From a bacterium (lineage in GTDB: Bacteria > Bacillota > Bacilli > Lactobacillales > Streptococcaceae): a stretch of DNA of 64,000 bases. The notes beneath the pieces were generated by a model, which was given only the letters and a program-made list of their open reading frames with translations, was not told the origin of the DNA and searched no databases. Below are positions 41,190 through 51,640 of this stretch, one piece after another. Position 1 is the stretch's first letter. Each line of letters opens with the position of its first letter. The DNA is taken from assembly GCA_905221375.1 (NCBI GenBank), contig CAJNCY010000009.1, positions 60,310 through 124,309 on the forward strand, written 5' to 3'. A program made the position numbers and the translations under genes.

Positions 41190-43397
41190 ATGATTGCACT
41201 AGAAGAAAAAATTACAATTTTGCCAACTCTCTTCGTCGAGAAACGAGATGGGAGACGTGTTGTATTTGATGTGAACAAGATTGACAAGGCTCTCCACAAG
41301 GCGGCAGACAAGGTTATGGATGTGACACCCTTGGTCGAAAAACGCCTCAATGCTCTGACTGAGCGAATTGTCACAGAAATTCATAGTCGCTTTCCACAGG
41401 GGGTTAAGATTTACGAAATTCAAAATATCGTAGAACATGAACTGCTTGAAGCCAAAGAATATGCTCTGGCTGAGGAGTATATTACTTATCGGACACAAAG
41501 GGATTTTGAGCGCTCAAAAGCGACAGATATTAACTTTAGCATCCATAAACTTCTCAACAAAGACCAGGCAGTTGTTAATGAAAATGCAAATAAAGACAGC
41601 GATGTCTTTAATACCCAGCGTGATTTGACAGCGGGCATCGTTGGAAAATCAATCGGGCTGCAAATGCTTCCTAAGCACGTAGCCAATGCCCACCAAAAAG
41701 GGGATATCCACTATCACGATTTGGACTACAGTCCCTATACACCTATGACCAACTGCTGTTTGATTGATTTCAAGGGGATGTTGGAAAATGGTTTTAAGAT
41801 TGGAAATGCAGAGGTAGAGCGTCCCAAGTCTATCCAGACTGCGACAGCTCAGATCTCTCAGATCATCGCCAACGTTGCTTCTAGCCAGTACGGTGGCTGT
41901 TCAGCTGACCGTATCGATGAAGTCTTGGCTCCGTATGCAGAGAAGAATTATCAAAAACACCTCAAAGATGCAGAAGAGTGGGTATTGCCTGAAAAACGGG
42001 AAGATTATGCTTGGAAGAAAACTCAAAAGGACATCTATGATGCTATGCAATCTCTTGAGTATGAAATCAACACCCTCTTCACTTCAAATGGTCAAACACC
42101 TTTTACTTCACTAGGTTTTGGTCTGGGAACCAATCGTTTTGAGCGTGAAATTCAAAAAGCAATTTTAAACATTCGTATCAATGGGCTTGGTTCGGAACAC
42201 CGCACAGCTATCTTCCCTAAACTTATCTTCACGCTTAAAAGAGGCCTCAACTTAGAGGAAGGGACACCCAACTACGATATTAAGCAGTTGGCCCTCGAGT
42301 GTGCAACCAAGCGGATGTACCCAGATGTTTTGTCCTATGATAAGATTGTTGACTTGACAGGTTCTTTCAAAGTTCCTATGGGCTGCCGTTCTTTCCTTCA
42401 AGGGTGGAAGGATGAGAATGGTGTAGAAGTCAATTCAGGTCGGATGAATCTAGGTGTTGTGACGGTCAATCTTCCTCGTATTGCCCTCGAATCTGAGGGA
42501 GACATGAATAAGTTCTGGGAAATCTTCAACGAGCGGATGAACATTGCAGAAGATGCTCTGGTTTACCGTGTCGAACGGACCAAGGAAGCTACACCAGCTA
42601 ACGCACCAATCCTCTACCAATACGGTGCTTTTGGCCATCGTCTAGGTAAAGAAGAAAGTGTTGACCAGCTCTTTAAGAATCGTCGTGCGACAGTTTCACT
42701 AGGCTATATCGGTTTGTATGAAGTAGCGACTGTCTTCTTTGGTAATAGCTGGGAACACAATCCAGACGCCAAGGAATTCACGCTGGATATCATTCGTGAT
42801 ATGAAACGCCGTGTAGAAGAGTGGTCGGATCAATATGGTTACCATTTCTCAATTTATTCAACACCATCTGAAAGTCTGACAGACCGTTTCTGCCGACTAG
42901 ATACAGAGAAGTTTGGCTCTATTCCTGACATCACAGACAAGGAATACTACACCAATTCTTTCCATTATGATGTTCGTAAAAATCCAACCCCGTTTGAAAA
43001 ATTGGACTTTGAGAAAGTCTATCCAGAAGCAGGTGCGTCAGGTGGTTTTATTCACTATTGTGAGTATCCAGTCCTCCAGCAAAATCCAAAGGCCTTGGAA
43101 GCTGTCTGGGACTATGCCTATGACCGCGTGGGCTATCTAGGAACCAATACTCCGATTGACCGTTGCTACAAGTGTGACTTTGAAGGGGATTTTGAACCAA
43201 CTGAAAGAGGGTTTGCTTGTCCAAACTGTGGCAATAGCGACCCTAAAACAGTAGACGTTGTTAAACGGACTTGTGGCTATCTTGGCAATCCTCAAGCGCG
43301 TCCGATGGTTAATGGACGTCACAAGGAAATCACTGCGCGTGTCAAACACATGAATGGCTCAACGATTAAAATAGCTGGTCACCAAGTAACCAATTAG
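41190..43397 (+). CDS. nrdD: Anaerobic (class III) ribonucleoside-triphosphate reductase
   Basis: A 735-aa glycyl-radical enzyme making deoxynucleotides without oxygen. An N-terminal ATP-cone (EKRDGRRVVFDVNKIDKAL) is followed by the NrdD barrel with PYTPMTNCCLID. The C-terminal zinc site CYKC...CPNC and the glycyl-radical region RTCGYLGNPQARPMVNGRHKEI close the protein. Start set at 41190 (MIALEEK), the usual one; an ATG two codons earlier is possible. Activated by NrdG, encoded 0.7 kb downstream. Confidence 0.95.
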   Translation: MIALEEKITILPTLFVEKRDGRRVVFDVNKIDKALHKAADKVMDVTPLVEKRLNALTERIVTEIHSRFPQGVKIYEIQNIVEHELLEAKEYALAEEYITYRTQRDFERSKATDINFSIHKLLNKDQAVVNENANKDSDVFNTQRDLTAGIVGKSIGLQMLPKHVANAHQKGDIHYHDLDYSPYTPMTNCCLIDFKGMLENGFKIGNAEVERPKSIQTATAQISQIIANVASSQYGGCSADRIDEVLAPYAEKNYQKHLKDAEEWVLPEKREDYAWKKTQKDIYDAMQSLEYEINTLFTSNGQTPFTSLGFGLGTNRFEREIQKAILNIRINGLGSEHRTAIFPKLIFTLKRGLNLEEGTPNYDIKQLALECATKRMYPDVLSYDKIVDLTGSFKVPMGCRSFLQGWKDENGVEVNSGRMNLGVVTVNLPRIALESEGDMNKFWEIFNERMNIAEDALVYRVERTKEATPANAPILYQYGAFGHRLGKEESVDQLFKNRRATVSLGYIGLYEVATVFFGNSWEHNPDAKEFTLDIIRDMKRRVEEWSDQYGYHFSIYSTPSESLTDRFCRLDTEKFGSIPDITDKEYYTNSFHYDVRKNPTPFEKLDFEKVYPEAGASGGFIHYCEYPVLQQNPKALEAVWDYAYDRVGYLGTNTPIDRCYKCDFEGDFEPTERGFACPNCGNSDPKTVDVVKRTCGYLGNPQARPMVNGRHKEITARVKHMNGSTIKIAGHQVTN

Positions 43398-43408
43398 AAA
43401 GAAATGAA

Positions 43409-43549
43409 ATGGGAAAATATCAATTAGACGATAAGGGGCGTGCGCAAGTGACCCGTTATCACGAGAAACACTCTAAAGGTGGAGCTGGTAAAAAAGAACG
43501 CTTGCTCAACCTCAGAGAACAATTTTTAAACAAGAATAAGAAAAAATAA
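43409..43549 (+). CDS. Small basic conserved protein (46 aa)
   Basis: A 46-residue Lys-rich protein starting MGKYQLDDKGRAQVTRYHEK and ending in KNKKK, between nrdD and the acetyltransferase gene. Streptococcal genomes carry the same small gene here. Weak ribosome-binding site (GAAAGAAATGAA), so it may depend on coupling to nrdD 12 bases upstream. Function unknown. Confidence 0.75.
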   Translation: MGKYQLDDKGRAQVTRYHEKHSKGGAGKKERLLNLREQFLNKNKKK

Positions 43550-43575
43550 AAGTGAGAGTCAGCTCTCGCTTTTCT
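43548..43575 (+). terminator. Terminator after the small basic protein
   Basis: AAAGTGAGAG-TCAG-CTCTCGCTTTT hairpin beginning at the stop codon. It may be partial, with nrdG transcription continuing. Confidence 0.75.
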
Positions 43576-43592
43576 CATAGTGGGAGGTAAGG

Positions 43593-44099
43593 ATGGAACT
43601 ACGTAGACCAAGACTAGCAGATAAGAAAGCTATTATAGACATGATGGAGGAATTTGAAAAATATCAGTCGCTTCACGATGGTGGTTTCTGGGATACAGAG
43701 AATTTTGTGTATGAAGAGTGGTTGGAAACAAATATGCAAAAAGAGATGGGAATAAACTTGCCTGAAAATCGTGTTCCTTCTATTCAATTTGTATCATTTG
43801 ATGATGTAGGTCGTGCTCTAGGATTTTTGAATCTGCGATTGAGACTGAATGAGGGTTTACTGAATTATGCTGGCCACATTGGCTACTCCATTCGTCCATC
43901 TCAAAGAGGCAAAGGTTATGCTAAGGAAACTCTCCGTCAGGGCTTGCAAGCTGCTAAGGAAAAGAACATCAAGAAAGCTCTTGTGACCTGTAGCGTGAAT
44001 AATCCTGCTAGCAGAGCAGTCATTCTAGAAAATGGAGGGATTCTTGAGGATGTTCGTAATGGAGTCGAGCGTTATTGGATAGAGGTAGCGAATGAATAA
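43593..44099 (+). CDS. GNAT-family N-acetyltransferase
   Basis: A 168-aa GNAT protein with the acetyl-CoA loop in IGYSIRPSQRGKGYAKETLRQG and the later VNNPASRAVILENGG block typical of RimJ/RimL-like acetyltransferases. GGGAGG precedes the ATG. It overlaps nrdG by 8 bases and belongs to the conserved nrdD-small ORF-acetyltransferase-nrdG series. Substrate unknown. Confidence 0.88.
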   Translation: MELRRPRLADKKAIIDMMEEFEKYQSLHDGGFWDTENFVYEEWLETNMQKEMGINLPENRVPSIQFVSFDDVGRALGFLNLRLRLNEGLLNYAGHIGYSIRPSQRGKGYAKETLRQGLQAAKEKNIKKALVTCSVNNPASRAVILENGGILEDVRNGVERYWIEVANE

Positions 44100-44682
44100 T
44101 CCAAAACCACAAGAATGGAAAAGCGAGGAACTCAGTCAGGGGCGTATCATCGACTACAAGGCCTTTAACTTTGTAGACGGAGAAGGTGTGCGCAACTCCC
44201 TCTATGTATCAGGCTGTATGTTTCACTGCGAGGGGTGCTATAATGTTGCGACTTGGTCTTTTAATGCTGGCATTCCCTATACCGCAGAATTAGAAGAACA
44301 GATCATGGCAGATCTTGCTCAACCTTATGTTCAAGGCTTGACCTTATTGGGAGGAGAGCCCTTTCTCAATACGGGCATTCTCTTACCCCTCGTTAAACGC
44401 ATCCGAAAGGAATTGCCAGAAAAAGACATCTGGTCCTGGACGGGCTACACTTGGGAAGAAATGATGCTGGAAACTCCAGATAAACTAGAACTCTTATCAC
44501 TAATTGACATTCTTGTAGATGGAAGATATGATCGAACTAAGAGAAATCTTATGCTCCAGTTTCGAGGTTCGTCCAATCAACGAATTATCGATGTGCAAAA
44601 ATCCCTCAAAAGTGGGCAAGTGGTGATTTGGGACAAGCTCAATGACGGAAAAGAAAGCTATGAACAGGTGAAAAGAGAATAA
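44092..44682 (+). CDS. nrdG: Anaerobic ribonucleotide reductase activating protein
   Basis: A 196-aa radical-SAM activase that makes the glycyl radical on NrdD. The 4Fe-4S motif CX3CX2C is seen as CMFHCEGC, and the SAM-binding stretch is TLLGGEPFLN. Start overlaps the acetyltransferase gene (ATGAATAA), indicating coupling. Length matches NrdG family members with a small C-terminal extension. Confidence 0.95.
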   Translation: MNNPKPQEWKSEELSQGRIIDYKAFNFVDGEGVRNSLYVSGCMFHCEGCYNVATWSFNAGIPYTAELEEQIMADLAQPYVQGLTLLGGEPFLNTGILLPLVKRIRKELPEKDIWSWTGYTWEEMMLETPDKLELLSLIDILVDGRYDRTKRNLMLQFRGSSNQRIIDVQKSLKSGQVVIWDKLNDGKESYEQVKRE

Positions 44683-44771
44683 CTTTCTCCTATAAAAATA
44701 GTTAAATAAATGACCTGTCAAAAAAGAAAACAGTTTCATTGTAAAAAAACGAAAAAATAGCAACAAATCCC

Positions 44772-44800
44772 TTGCAATCGCAGGGGCTTTGTGTTATTCT
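44772..44800 (+). promoter_or_regulatory. Promoter of the S10 ribosomal operon
   Basis: TTGCAA (44772-44777), 17-base spacer, TATTCT (44795-44800). The alternative -10 TATTAT at 44799 has poorer spacing. Confidence 0.6.
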
Positions 44801-44804
44801 ATTA

Positions 44805-44925
44805 TGGTGCTGTAAATTACAGCTTTAGCTTTGATGCAAGAGGTTGCGACACGCTCGGTTGCATTGCCACGCAACCCCGCGTCGGTTTTCTTGTGGAGCT
44901 AGCCTATTATCTTAAATAGACGAAA
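44805..44925 (+). ncRNA. Structured 5' leader of the S10 operon
   Basis: About 120 bases with a GCTGTAA-A-TTACAGC hairpin and a longer stem GGTTGCG ... CGCAACC (44845-44876), rich in GC compared with surroundings. Such leaders are typical sites of ribosomal-protein autoregulation (L4 in E. coli); binding here is inference. Confidence 0.5.
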
Positions 44926-44936
44926 AGGAGAAAAAG

Positions 44937-45245
44937 ATGGCAAACAAAAAAATCCGTATCCGTTTGAAAGCCTACGAACACCGTACGCTTGACACAGCGG
45001 CTGCAAAAATCGTAGAATCAGCTACTCGTACAGGTGCACAAGTTGCGGGTCCAATCCCACTTCCAACTGAACGTAGCCTCTACACAATCATTCGTGCGAC
45101 TCACAAATACAAAGACTCTCGCGAACAATTTGAAATGCGTACACACAAACGTTTGATCGATATCGTTAACCCGACTCAAAAAACAGTTGATGCGTTGATG
45201 AAATTGGATCTTCCAAGTGGTGTAAACGTAGAAATCAAACTTTAA
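44937..45245 (+). CDS. rpsJ: 30S ribosomal protein S10
   Basis: A 102-aa protein with the NusE/S10 sequence [17 protein letters not shown] and the conserved [22 protein letters not shown]. It is also the antitermination factor NusE. First gene of the S10 operon, with AAAAGGAG seven bases before the ATG. Confidence 0.98.
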
Positions 45246-45326
45246 TCTAAAGCTTGATATTTGAGCATAAAAAACGCTCGTTAAAAACTTTTTGAATAAA
45301 AAATATAGAAAAGGAACTATTTTCTC

Positions 45327-45953
45327 ATGACAAAAGGAATCTTAGGGAAAAAAGTGGGAATGACTCAAATCTTCACTGAAGCTGGCGAATTGATCCCTGT
45401 AACAGTTATTGAAGCAACTCCAAACGTTGTTCTTCAAGTTAAAACTGTTGAAACAGACGGATACAACGCTATCCAAGTTGGTTTCGATGACAAACGCGAA
45501 GTATTGAGCAACAAACCTGCTAAAGGACATGTAGCGAAAGCTAACACGGCTCCTAAGCGCTTCATTCGTGAATTCAAAAACGTTGAAGGCTTGGAAGTTG
45601 GTGCTGAAATCACAGTTGAAACATTCGCAGCTGGAGACGTTGTTGACGTAACTGGTACTTCTAAAGGTAAAGGTTTCCAAGGTGTTATCAAACGCCACGG
45701 ACAATCACGTGGACCAATGGCTCACGGTTCTCGTTACCACCGTCGTCCAGGTTCTATGGGACCTGTTGCACCTAACCGCGTATTCAAAGGTAAAAACCTT
45801 GCAGGACGTATGGGTGGTGACCGCGTAACAATTCAAAACCTTGAAGTTGTACAAGTTGTTCCAGAAAAGAACGTTATCCTTATTAAAGGTAACGTACCAG
45901 GTGCTAAGAAATCTCTTATCACTATCAAGTCAGCAGTTAAAGCTGGTAAATAA
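45327..45953 (+). CDS. rplC: 50S ribosomal protein L3
   Basis: A 208-aa protein with the L3 signature [20 protein letters not shown] and the late [13 protein letters not shown] block. It nucleates 50S assembly near the peptidyl transferase centre. Separated from rpsJ by an 81-base spacer without a strong terminator, so cotranscribed. Confidence 0.98.
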
Positions 45954-45977
45954 TAAGGAAAGGGGAATACAGTCAAA

Positions 45978-46601
45978 ATGGCAAATGTAACATTATTCGA
46001 CCAAACTGGTAAACAAGCTGGCGAAGTTGTTCTTAACGATGCAATCTTTGGTATCGAACCAAACCAATCTGTTGTGTTTGATGTGATCATCAGCCAACGT
46101 GCTAGCCTTCGTCAAGGAACTCACGCAGTTAAAAACCGCTCAGCTGTTTCAGGTGGCGGACGCAAACCATGGCGTCAAAAAGGAACTGGACGTGCTCGTC
46201 AAGGTTCTATCCGCTCTCCACAATGGCGTGGTGGTGGAATCGTCTTCGGACCAACTCCACGTAGCTATGCGTACAAACTTCCTCAAAAAGTTCGTCGCCT
46301 TGCGCTTAAATCTGTTTACTCAGAAAAAGTTGCTGAAAATAAATTTGTAGCCGTTGATTCTCTTGAATTTACAGCTCCAAAAACTGCTGAATTTGCAAAA
46401 GTTCTTGCAGCTTTGAGCATCGATTCTAAAGTCCTTGTTATTCTTGAAGAAGGAAACGAATTCGCAGCTCTCTCAGCTCGTAACCTTCCAAACGTGAAAG
46501 TTGCGACTGCTACAACTGCAAGTGTTCTTGACATCGCAAATAGTGACAAACTTCTTGTTACTCAAGCAGCTATCTCTAAAATCGAGGAGGTTCTTGCATA
46601 A
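45978..46601 (+). CDS. rplD: 50S ribosomal protein L4
   Basis: A 207-aa protein with the exit-tunnel loop [19 protein letters not shown] and [15 protein letters not shown]4 is the autoregulator of the S10 operon in some bacteria. Its stop overlaps the rplW start by one base (TAATG). Confidence 0.98.
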
Positions 46602-46897
46602 TGAATTTGTATGATGTTATCAAAAAACCTGTCATCACTGAAAGCTCAATGGCTCAGCTTGAAGCAGGAAAATATGTATTTGAAGTTGACACTCGTGCAC
46701 ACAAACTTTTGATCAAGCAAGCTGTTGAAGCTGCTTTCGAAGGTGTTAAAGTTGCTAATGTTAACACAATCAACGTAAAACCAAAAGCTAAACGTGTTGG
46801 ACGTTACACTGGTTTTACTAACAAAACTAAAAAAGCTATCATCACACTTACAGCTGATTCTAAAGCAATCGAGTTGTTTGCTGCTGAAGCTGAATAA
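46601..46897 (+). CDS. rplW: 50S ribosomal protein L23
   Basis: A 98-aa protein ([37 protein letters not shown]) at the tunnel exit, where it docks trigger factor and SRP. Overlaps rplD by one base; GGAGG within the rplD end serves as its ribosome-binding site. Confidence 0.97.
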
Positions 46898-46914
46898 TCT
46901 AAGGAGGAAATATC

Positions 46915-47748
46915 GTGGGAATTCGTGTTTATAAACCAACAACAAACGGTCGCCGTAATATGACTTCTTTGGATTTCGCTGAAATCACAACAAGCACTCC
47001 TGAAAAATCATTGCTTGTTGCATTGAAGAGCAAGGCTGGTCGTAACAACAACGGTCGTATCACAGTTCGTCACCAAGGTGGTGGACACAAACGTTTCTAC
47101 CGTTTGGTTGACTTCAAACGTAACAAAGACAACGTTGAAGCAGTTGTTAAAACAATCGAGTACGATCCAAACCGTTCTGCAAACATCGCTCTTGTACACT
47201 ACACTGACGGTGTGAAAGCGTACATCATCGCTCCAAAAGGTCTTGAAGTTGGTCAACGTATCGTTTCAGGTCCAGAAGCAGATATCAAAGTCGGAAACGC
47301 TCTTCCACTTGCTAACATCCCAGTTGGTACTTTGATCCACAACATCGAGTTGAAACCAGGTCGTGGTGGTGAATTGGTACGTGCTGCTGGAGCCTCTGCT
47401 CAAGTATTGGGTTCTGAAGGTAAATACGTTCTTGTTCGTCTTCAATCAGGTGAAGTTCGTATGATTCTTGGAACTTGCCGTGCTACAGTTGGTGTTGTCG
47501 GAAACGAACAACATGGACTTGTAAACCTTGGTAAAGCAGGACGTAGCCGTTGGAAAGGTATCCGTCCAACAGTTCGTGGTTCTGTAATGAACCCTAACGA
47601 TCACCCACACGGTGGTGGTGAAGGTAAAGCACCAGTTGGTCGTAAAGCACCATCTACTCCATGGGGCAAACCTGCTCTTGGTCTTAAAACTCGTAACAAG
47701 AAAGCGAAATCTGACAAACTTATCGTTCGTCGTCGCAACGAGAAATAA
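46915..47748 (+). CDS. rplB: 50S ribosomal protein L2
   Basis: A 277-aa protein with GTG start after AAGGAGG. Family blocks [17 protein letters not shown] and [30 protein letters not shown] are intact; the His in the last block is important for peptidyl transfer. Usual length. Confidence 0.98.
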
Positions 47749-47754
47749 TATTAA

Positions 47755-47811
47755 ACTAGTCGCTTAAGTAACTAGTAAATCCGCCAGCTCGGTAGCGCTC
47801 CATGTGAGCGC
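47755..47811 (+). other. Intra-operon hairpins between rplB and rpsS
   Basis: ACTAGT-10 bases-ACTAGT and GCGCTC-CATGT-GAGCGC lie in the 103-base spacer. No T-run follows, so they are not terminators. The second hairpin ends 41 bases before rpsS. Confidence 0.45.
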
Positions 47812-47851
47812 AAGCCGCTGTGGTACAACATTTAAAGGAGAAAATATAAAA

Positions 47852-48133
47852 ATGGGACGCAGTCTTAAAAAAGGACCTTTCGTCGATGAGCATTTGATGA
47901 AAAAAGTTGAAGCTCAAGCTAACGACGAAAAGAAAAAAGTTATTAAAACTTGGTCACGTCGTTCAACGATCTTCCCAAGTTTCATTGGTTACACTATTGC
48001 AGTTTATGACGGACGTAAACACGTACCTGTTTACATCCAAGAAGACATGGTAGGTCACAAACTTGGTGAATTTGCACCAACTCGTACTTACAAAGGTCAT
48101 GCTGCAGACGACAAGAAAACACGTAGAAAATAA
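47852..48133 (+). CDS. rpsS: 30S ribosomal protein S19
   Basis: A 93-aa protein, [27 protein letters not shown] precedes ATG 47852, the universal S19 start; an in-frame ATG at 47804 is upstream noise. [22 protein letters not shown] is the conserved C-terminal block. Confidence 0.98.
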
Positions 48134-48144
48134 GGAGAACATAA

Positions 48145-48489
48145 ATGGCAGAAATTACTTCAGCTAAAGCAATGGCTCGTACAGTACGTGTTTCACCTCG
48201 TAAATCACGTCTTGTTCTTGATAACATCCGTGGTAAAAGCGTAGCCGATGCAATCGCAATCTTGACATTCACTCCAAACAAAGCTGCTGAAATCATCTTG
48301 AAAGTTTTGAACTCAGCTGTAGCTAACGCTGAAAACAACTTTGGTTTGGATAAAGCTAACTTGGTAGTATCTGAAGCATTCGCAAACGAAGGACCAACTA
48401 TGAAACGTTTCCGTCCACGTGCGAAAGGTTCAGCTTCACCAATCAACAAACGTACAGCTCACATCACTGTAGCTGTTGCAGAAAAATAA
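48145..48489 (+). CDS. rplV: 50S ribosomal protein L22
   Basis: A 114-aa protein with [18 protein letters not shown] and the tunnel-lining beta-hairpin [22 protein letters not shown], where macrolide resistance mutations occur in pneumococci. The hairpin looks wild type. Confidence 0.98.
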   Translation: MAEITSAKAMARTVRVSPRKSRLVLDNIRGKSVADAIAILTFTPNKAAEIILKVLNSAVANAENNFGLDKANLVVSEAFANEGPTMKRFRPRAKGSASPINKRTAHITVAVAEK

Positions 48490-48501
48490 GGAGGTAAAAT
48501 C

Positions 48502-49155
48502 GTGGGTCAAAAAGTACATCCAATTGGTATGCGTGTCGGCATCATCCGTGATTGGGATGCCAAATGGTATGCTGAAAAAGAATACGCGGATTACCTTCAT
48601 GAAGATCTTGCAATCCGTAAATTCGTTCAAAAAGAACTTGCTGACGCAGCAGTTTCAACTATCGAAATCGAACGCGCAGTAAACAAAGTTAACGTTTCAC
48701 TTCACACTGCTAAACCAGGTATGGTTATCGGTAAAGGTGGTGCTAACGTTGATGCACTCCGTGCAAAACTTAACAAATTGACTGGAAAACAAGTACACAT
48801 CAACATCATCGAAATCAAACAACCTGATTTGGATGCTCACCTTGTAGGTGAAGGTATTGCTCGTCAATTGGAGCAACGTGTTGCTTTCCGTCGTGCACAA
48901 AAACAAGCAATCCAACGTGCAATGCGTGCTGGAGCTAAAGGAATCAAAACTCAAGTATCAGGTCGTTTGAACGGTGCAGATATCGCCCGTGCTGAAGGAT
49001 ACTCTGAAGGAACTGTTCCGCTTCACACACTTCGTGCAGATATCGATTACGCTTGGGAAGAAGCAGATACTACATACGGTAAACTTGGTGTTAAAGTATG
49101 GATCTACCGTGGTGAAGTTCTTCCAGCTCGCAAAAACACTAAAGGAGGTAAATAA
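48502..49155 (+). CDS. rpsC: 30S ribosomal protein S3
   Basis: A 217-aa protein with GTG start after AAGGAGG. The KH domain motif [13 protein letters not shown] and the C-terminal [19 protein letters not shown] block are present. Forms part of the mRNA entry site. Confidence 0.98.
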
Positions 49156-49158
49156 CCA

Positions 49159-49572
49159 ATGTTAGTACCTAAACGTGTTAAACACCGTCGTGAATTCCGT
49201 GGAAAAATGCGCGGTGAAGCAAAAGGTGGAAAAGAAGTAGCATTCGGTGAATACGGTCTTCAAGCTACAACTAGCCACTGGATCACTAACCGCCAAATCG
49301 AAGCTGCTCGTATCGCCATGACTCGTTACATGAAACGTGGTGGTAAAGTTTGGATTAAAATCTTCCCACACAAATCATACACTGCTAAAGCTATCGGTGT
49401 GCGTATGGGATCTGGTAAAGGGGCACCTGAAGGTTGGGTAGCACCAGTTAAACGTGGTAAAGTGATGTTCGAAATCGCTGGTGTATCTGAAGAGATCGCT
49501 CGCGAAGCGCTTCGTCTTGCTAGCCACAAATTGCCAGTTAAATGTAAATTCGTAAAACGTGAAGCAGAATAA
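49159..49572 (+). CDS. rplP: 50S ribosomal protein L16
   Basis: A 137-aa protein beginning [19 protein letters not shown], with [17 protein letters not shown]. It contacts the A-site tRNA and is a site of evernimicin resistance mutations. Three bases separate it from rpsC. Confidence 0.98.
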   Translation: MLVPKRVKHRREFRGKMRGEAKGGKEVAFGEYGLQATTSHWITNRQIEAARIAMTRYMKRGGKVWIKIFPHKSYTAKAIGVRMGSGKGAPEGWVAPVKRGKVMFEIAGVSEEIAREALRLASHKLPVKCKFVKREAE

Positions 49573-49581
49573 GGAGAAGGC

Positions 49582-49788
49582 ATGAAACTTAATGAAGTAA
49601 AAGAATTTGTTAAAGAACTTCGTGGTCTTTCTCAAGAAGAACTCGCGAAGCGCGAAAACGAATTGAAAAAAGAATTGTTTGAACTTCGTTTCCAAGCTGC
49701 TACTGGTCAATTGGAACAAACAGCTCGCTTGAAAGAAGTTAAAAAACAAATCGCTCGTATCAAAACAGTTCAATCTGAAGCGAAATAA
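49582..49788 (+). CDS. rpmC: 50S ribosomal protein L29
   Basis: A 68-aa helical protein, [20 protein letters not shown], with [37 protein letters not shown] lies 6 bases before the ATG. Confidence 0.97.
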
Positions 49789-49812
49789 TAGACTAGGGAA
49801 GGAGAAATTTCA

Positions 49813-50073
49813 ATGGAACGCAATAATCGTAAAGTTCTTGTTGGACGTGTTGTATCTGACAAAATGGACAAGACAATCACAGTTGTAGTTGAAACAAAAC
49901 GTAACCACCCAGTCTATGGTAAACGTATTAACTACTCTAAAAAATACAAAGCTCATGATGAAAACAATGTTGCCAAAGAAGGCGATATCGTACGTATCAT
50001 GGAAACTCGTCCGCTTTCAGCTACAAAACGTTTCCGTCTTGTAGAAGTTGTTGAAGAAGCGGTCATCATCTAA
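49813..50073 (+). CDS. rpsQ: 30S ribosomal protein S17
   Basis: An 86-aa OB-fold protein: [20 protein letters not shown] and [20 protein letters not shown] are the usual blocks. GGAAGGAG precedes the ATG. Binds 16S rRNA early in assembly. Confidence 0.98.
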
Positions 50074-50098
50074 TCAAACCTGAAAGGAGAAAACTGAA

Positions 50099-50467
50099 AT
50101 GATTCAAACAGAAACTCGTTTGAAAGTCGCAGACAACAGCGGTGCTCGCGAAATCTTGACTATCAAAGTTCTTGGTGGTTCAGGACGTAAATTTGCAAAC
50201 ATCGGTGATGTTATCGTGGCATCTGTAAAACAAGCTACTCCTGGTGGTGCGGTTAAAAAAGGTGACGTTGTTAAAGCAGTTATCGTTCGTACTAAATCAG
50301 GTGCTCGTCGTGCTGATGGTTCATACATCAAATTTGACGAAAACGCAGCAGTTATCATCCGTGAAGACAAAACTCCTCGCGGAACACGTATCTTTGGCCC
50401 AGTTGCACGTGAATTGCGTGAAGGTGGCTTCATGAAGATCGTGTCACTTGCTCCAGAAGTACTTTAA
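50099..50467 (+). CDS. rplN: 50S ribosomal protein L14
   Basis: A 122-aa protein, [20 protein letters not shown], with the signature block [19 protein letters not shown]. It lies in the subunit interface and bridges to 16S rRNA. First gene of the spc block; continuous with the S10 genes. Confidence 0.98.
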   Translation: MIQTETRLKVADNSGAREILTIKVLGGSGRKFANIGDVIVASVKQATPGGAVKKGDVVKAVIVRTKSGARRADGSYIKFDENAAVIIREDKTPRGTRIFGPVARELREGGFMKIVSLAPEVL

Positions 50468-50487
50468 TTTTTAAAAACAAACTAGTC

Positions 50488-50519
50488 CCCTAGCTTTAAG
50501 CTAGGGTGCCCTTATGGGC
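50488..50519 (+). other. Tandem hairpins between rplN and rplX
   Basis: CCCTAGC-TTTAA-GCTAGGG and GCCC-TTAT-GGGC follow each other in the 77-base spacer, with no T-run. They may be an assembly- or processing-related RNA element. Confidence 0.5.
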
Positions 50520-50544
50520 GTAAGAAAAATCAAGGAGAAACCTA

Positions 50545-50850
50545 ATGTTTGTAAAAAAAGGCGACAAAGTTCGCGTAATCGCTGGTAAAGATAAGGGAAC
50601 AGAAGCTGTTGTCCTTACTGCCCTTCCAAAAGTAAACAAAGTTATCGTTGAAGGTGTTAACATCGTTAAGAAACACCAACGTCCAACTAACGAGCTTCCT
50701 CAAGGTGGTATCATCGAGAAAGAAGCAGCTATCCACGTATCAAACGTACAAGTATTGGACAAAAATGGTGTAGCTGGTCGTGTTGGTTACAAATTTGTAG
50801 ACGGTAAAAAAGTTCGCTACAACAAAAAATCAGGCGAAGTGCTTGATTAA
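50545..50850 (+). CDS. rplX: 50S ribosomal protein L24
   Basis: A 101-aa KOW-domain protein ([20 protein letters not shown]), an assembly initiator. CAAGGAG precedes the ATG by 8 bases. Confidence 0.97.
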
Positions 50851-50873
50851 TCACGAAGGAAAGGAGAAGTATA

Positions 50874-51416
50874 ATGGCAAATCGTTTAAAAGAAAAATAT
50901 CTTAATGAAGTAGTTCCTGCTTTGACAGAACAATTCAACTACTCATCAGTGATGGCTGTACCTAAAGTAGATAAGATCGTTTTGAACATGGGTGTTGGTG
51001 AAGCTGTATCAAACGCTAAAAGCCTTGAAAAAGCTGCTGAAGAATTGGCACTTATCTCAGGTCAAAAACCACTTATCACTAAAGCTAAAAAATCAATCGC
51101 CGGCTTCCGTCTTCGTGAAGGTGTTGCGATCGGTGCAAAAGTTACCCTTCGTGGTGAACGTATGTACGAATTCTTGGATAAATTGGTTTCAGTTTCACTT
51201 CCACGTGTACGTGACTTCCACGGTGTTCCAACAAAATCATTTGATGGACGGGGAAACTACACACTTGGTGTGAAAGAACAATTGATCTTCCCAGAAATCA
51301 ACTTCGATGATGTTGACAAAACTCGTGGTCTTGACATCGTTATCGTAACAACTGCTAACACTGACGAAGAGTCACGTGCATTGCTTACAGGCCTTGGAAT
51401 GCCTTTTGCAAAATAA
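50874..51416 (+). CDS. rplE: 50S ribosomal protein L5
   Basis: A 180-aa protein ([41 protein letters not shown]) that binds 5S rRNA in the central protuberance. AAAGGAG before ATG. Confidence 0.98.
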   Translation: MANRLKEKYLNEVVPALTEQFNYSSVMAVPKVDKIVLNMGVGEAVSNAKSLEKAAEELALISGQKPLITKAKKSIAGFRLREGVAIGAKVTLRGERMYEFLDKLVSVSLPRVRDFHGVPTKSFDGRGNYTLGVKEQLIFPEINFDDVDKTRGLDIVIVTTANTDEESRALLTGLGMPFAK

Positions 51417-51433
51417 TATAGGAGGTAAATCTA

Positions 51434-51619
51434 ATGGCTAAAAAATCAATGATTGCTAAGAACAAACGTCCAGCGAAGTTCTCTACTCAAGCTTATACTC
51501 GTTGTGAAAAATGTGGTCGTCCACATTCAGTTTACCGCAAATTTAAACTTTGCCGTGTTTGCTTCCGTGAATTAGCTTACAAAGGACAAATTCCTGGTGT
51601 AACAAAAGCATCTTGGTAA
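51434..51619 (+). CDS. rpsN: 30S ribosomal protein S14, zinc-binding type
   Basis: A 61-aa short S14 with a CXXC...CXXC zinc ribbon ([20 protein letters not shown]), the form called S14p type Z. A zinc-free paralogue, where present, lies elsewhere. TAGGAGG precedes the ATG. Confidence 0.97.
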
Positions 51620-51640
51620 TTTAAGATATCAAAGGCGTCA

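Noticed and set aside
47804-47851. N-terminal extension of S19
   Set aside because: The extra residues are not in the family and include a hairpin; AAAGGAG precedes ATG 47852.
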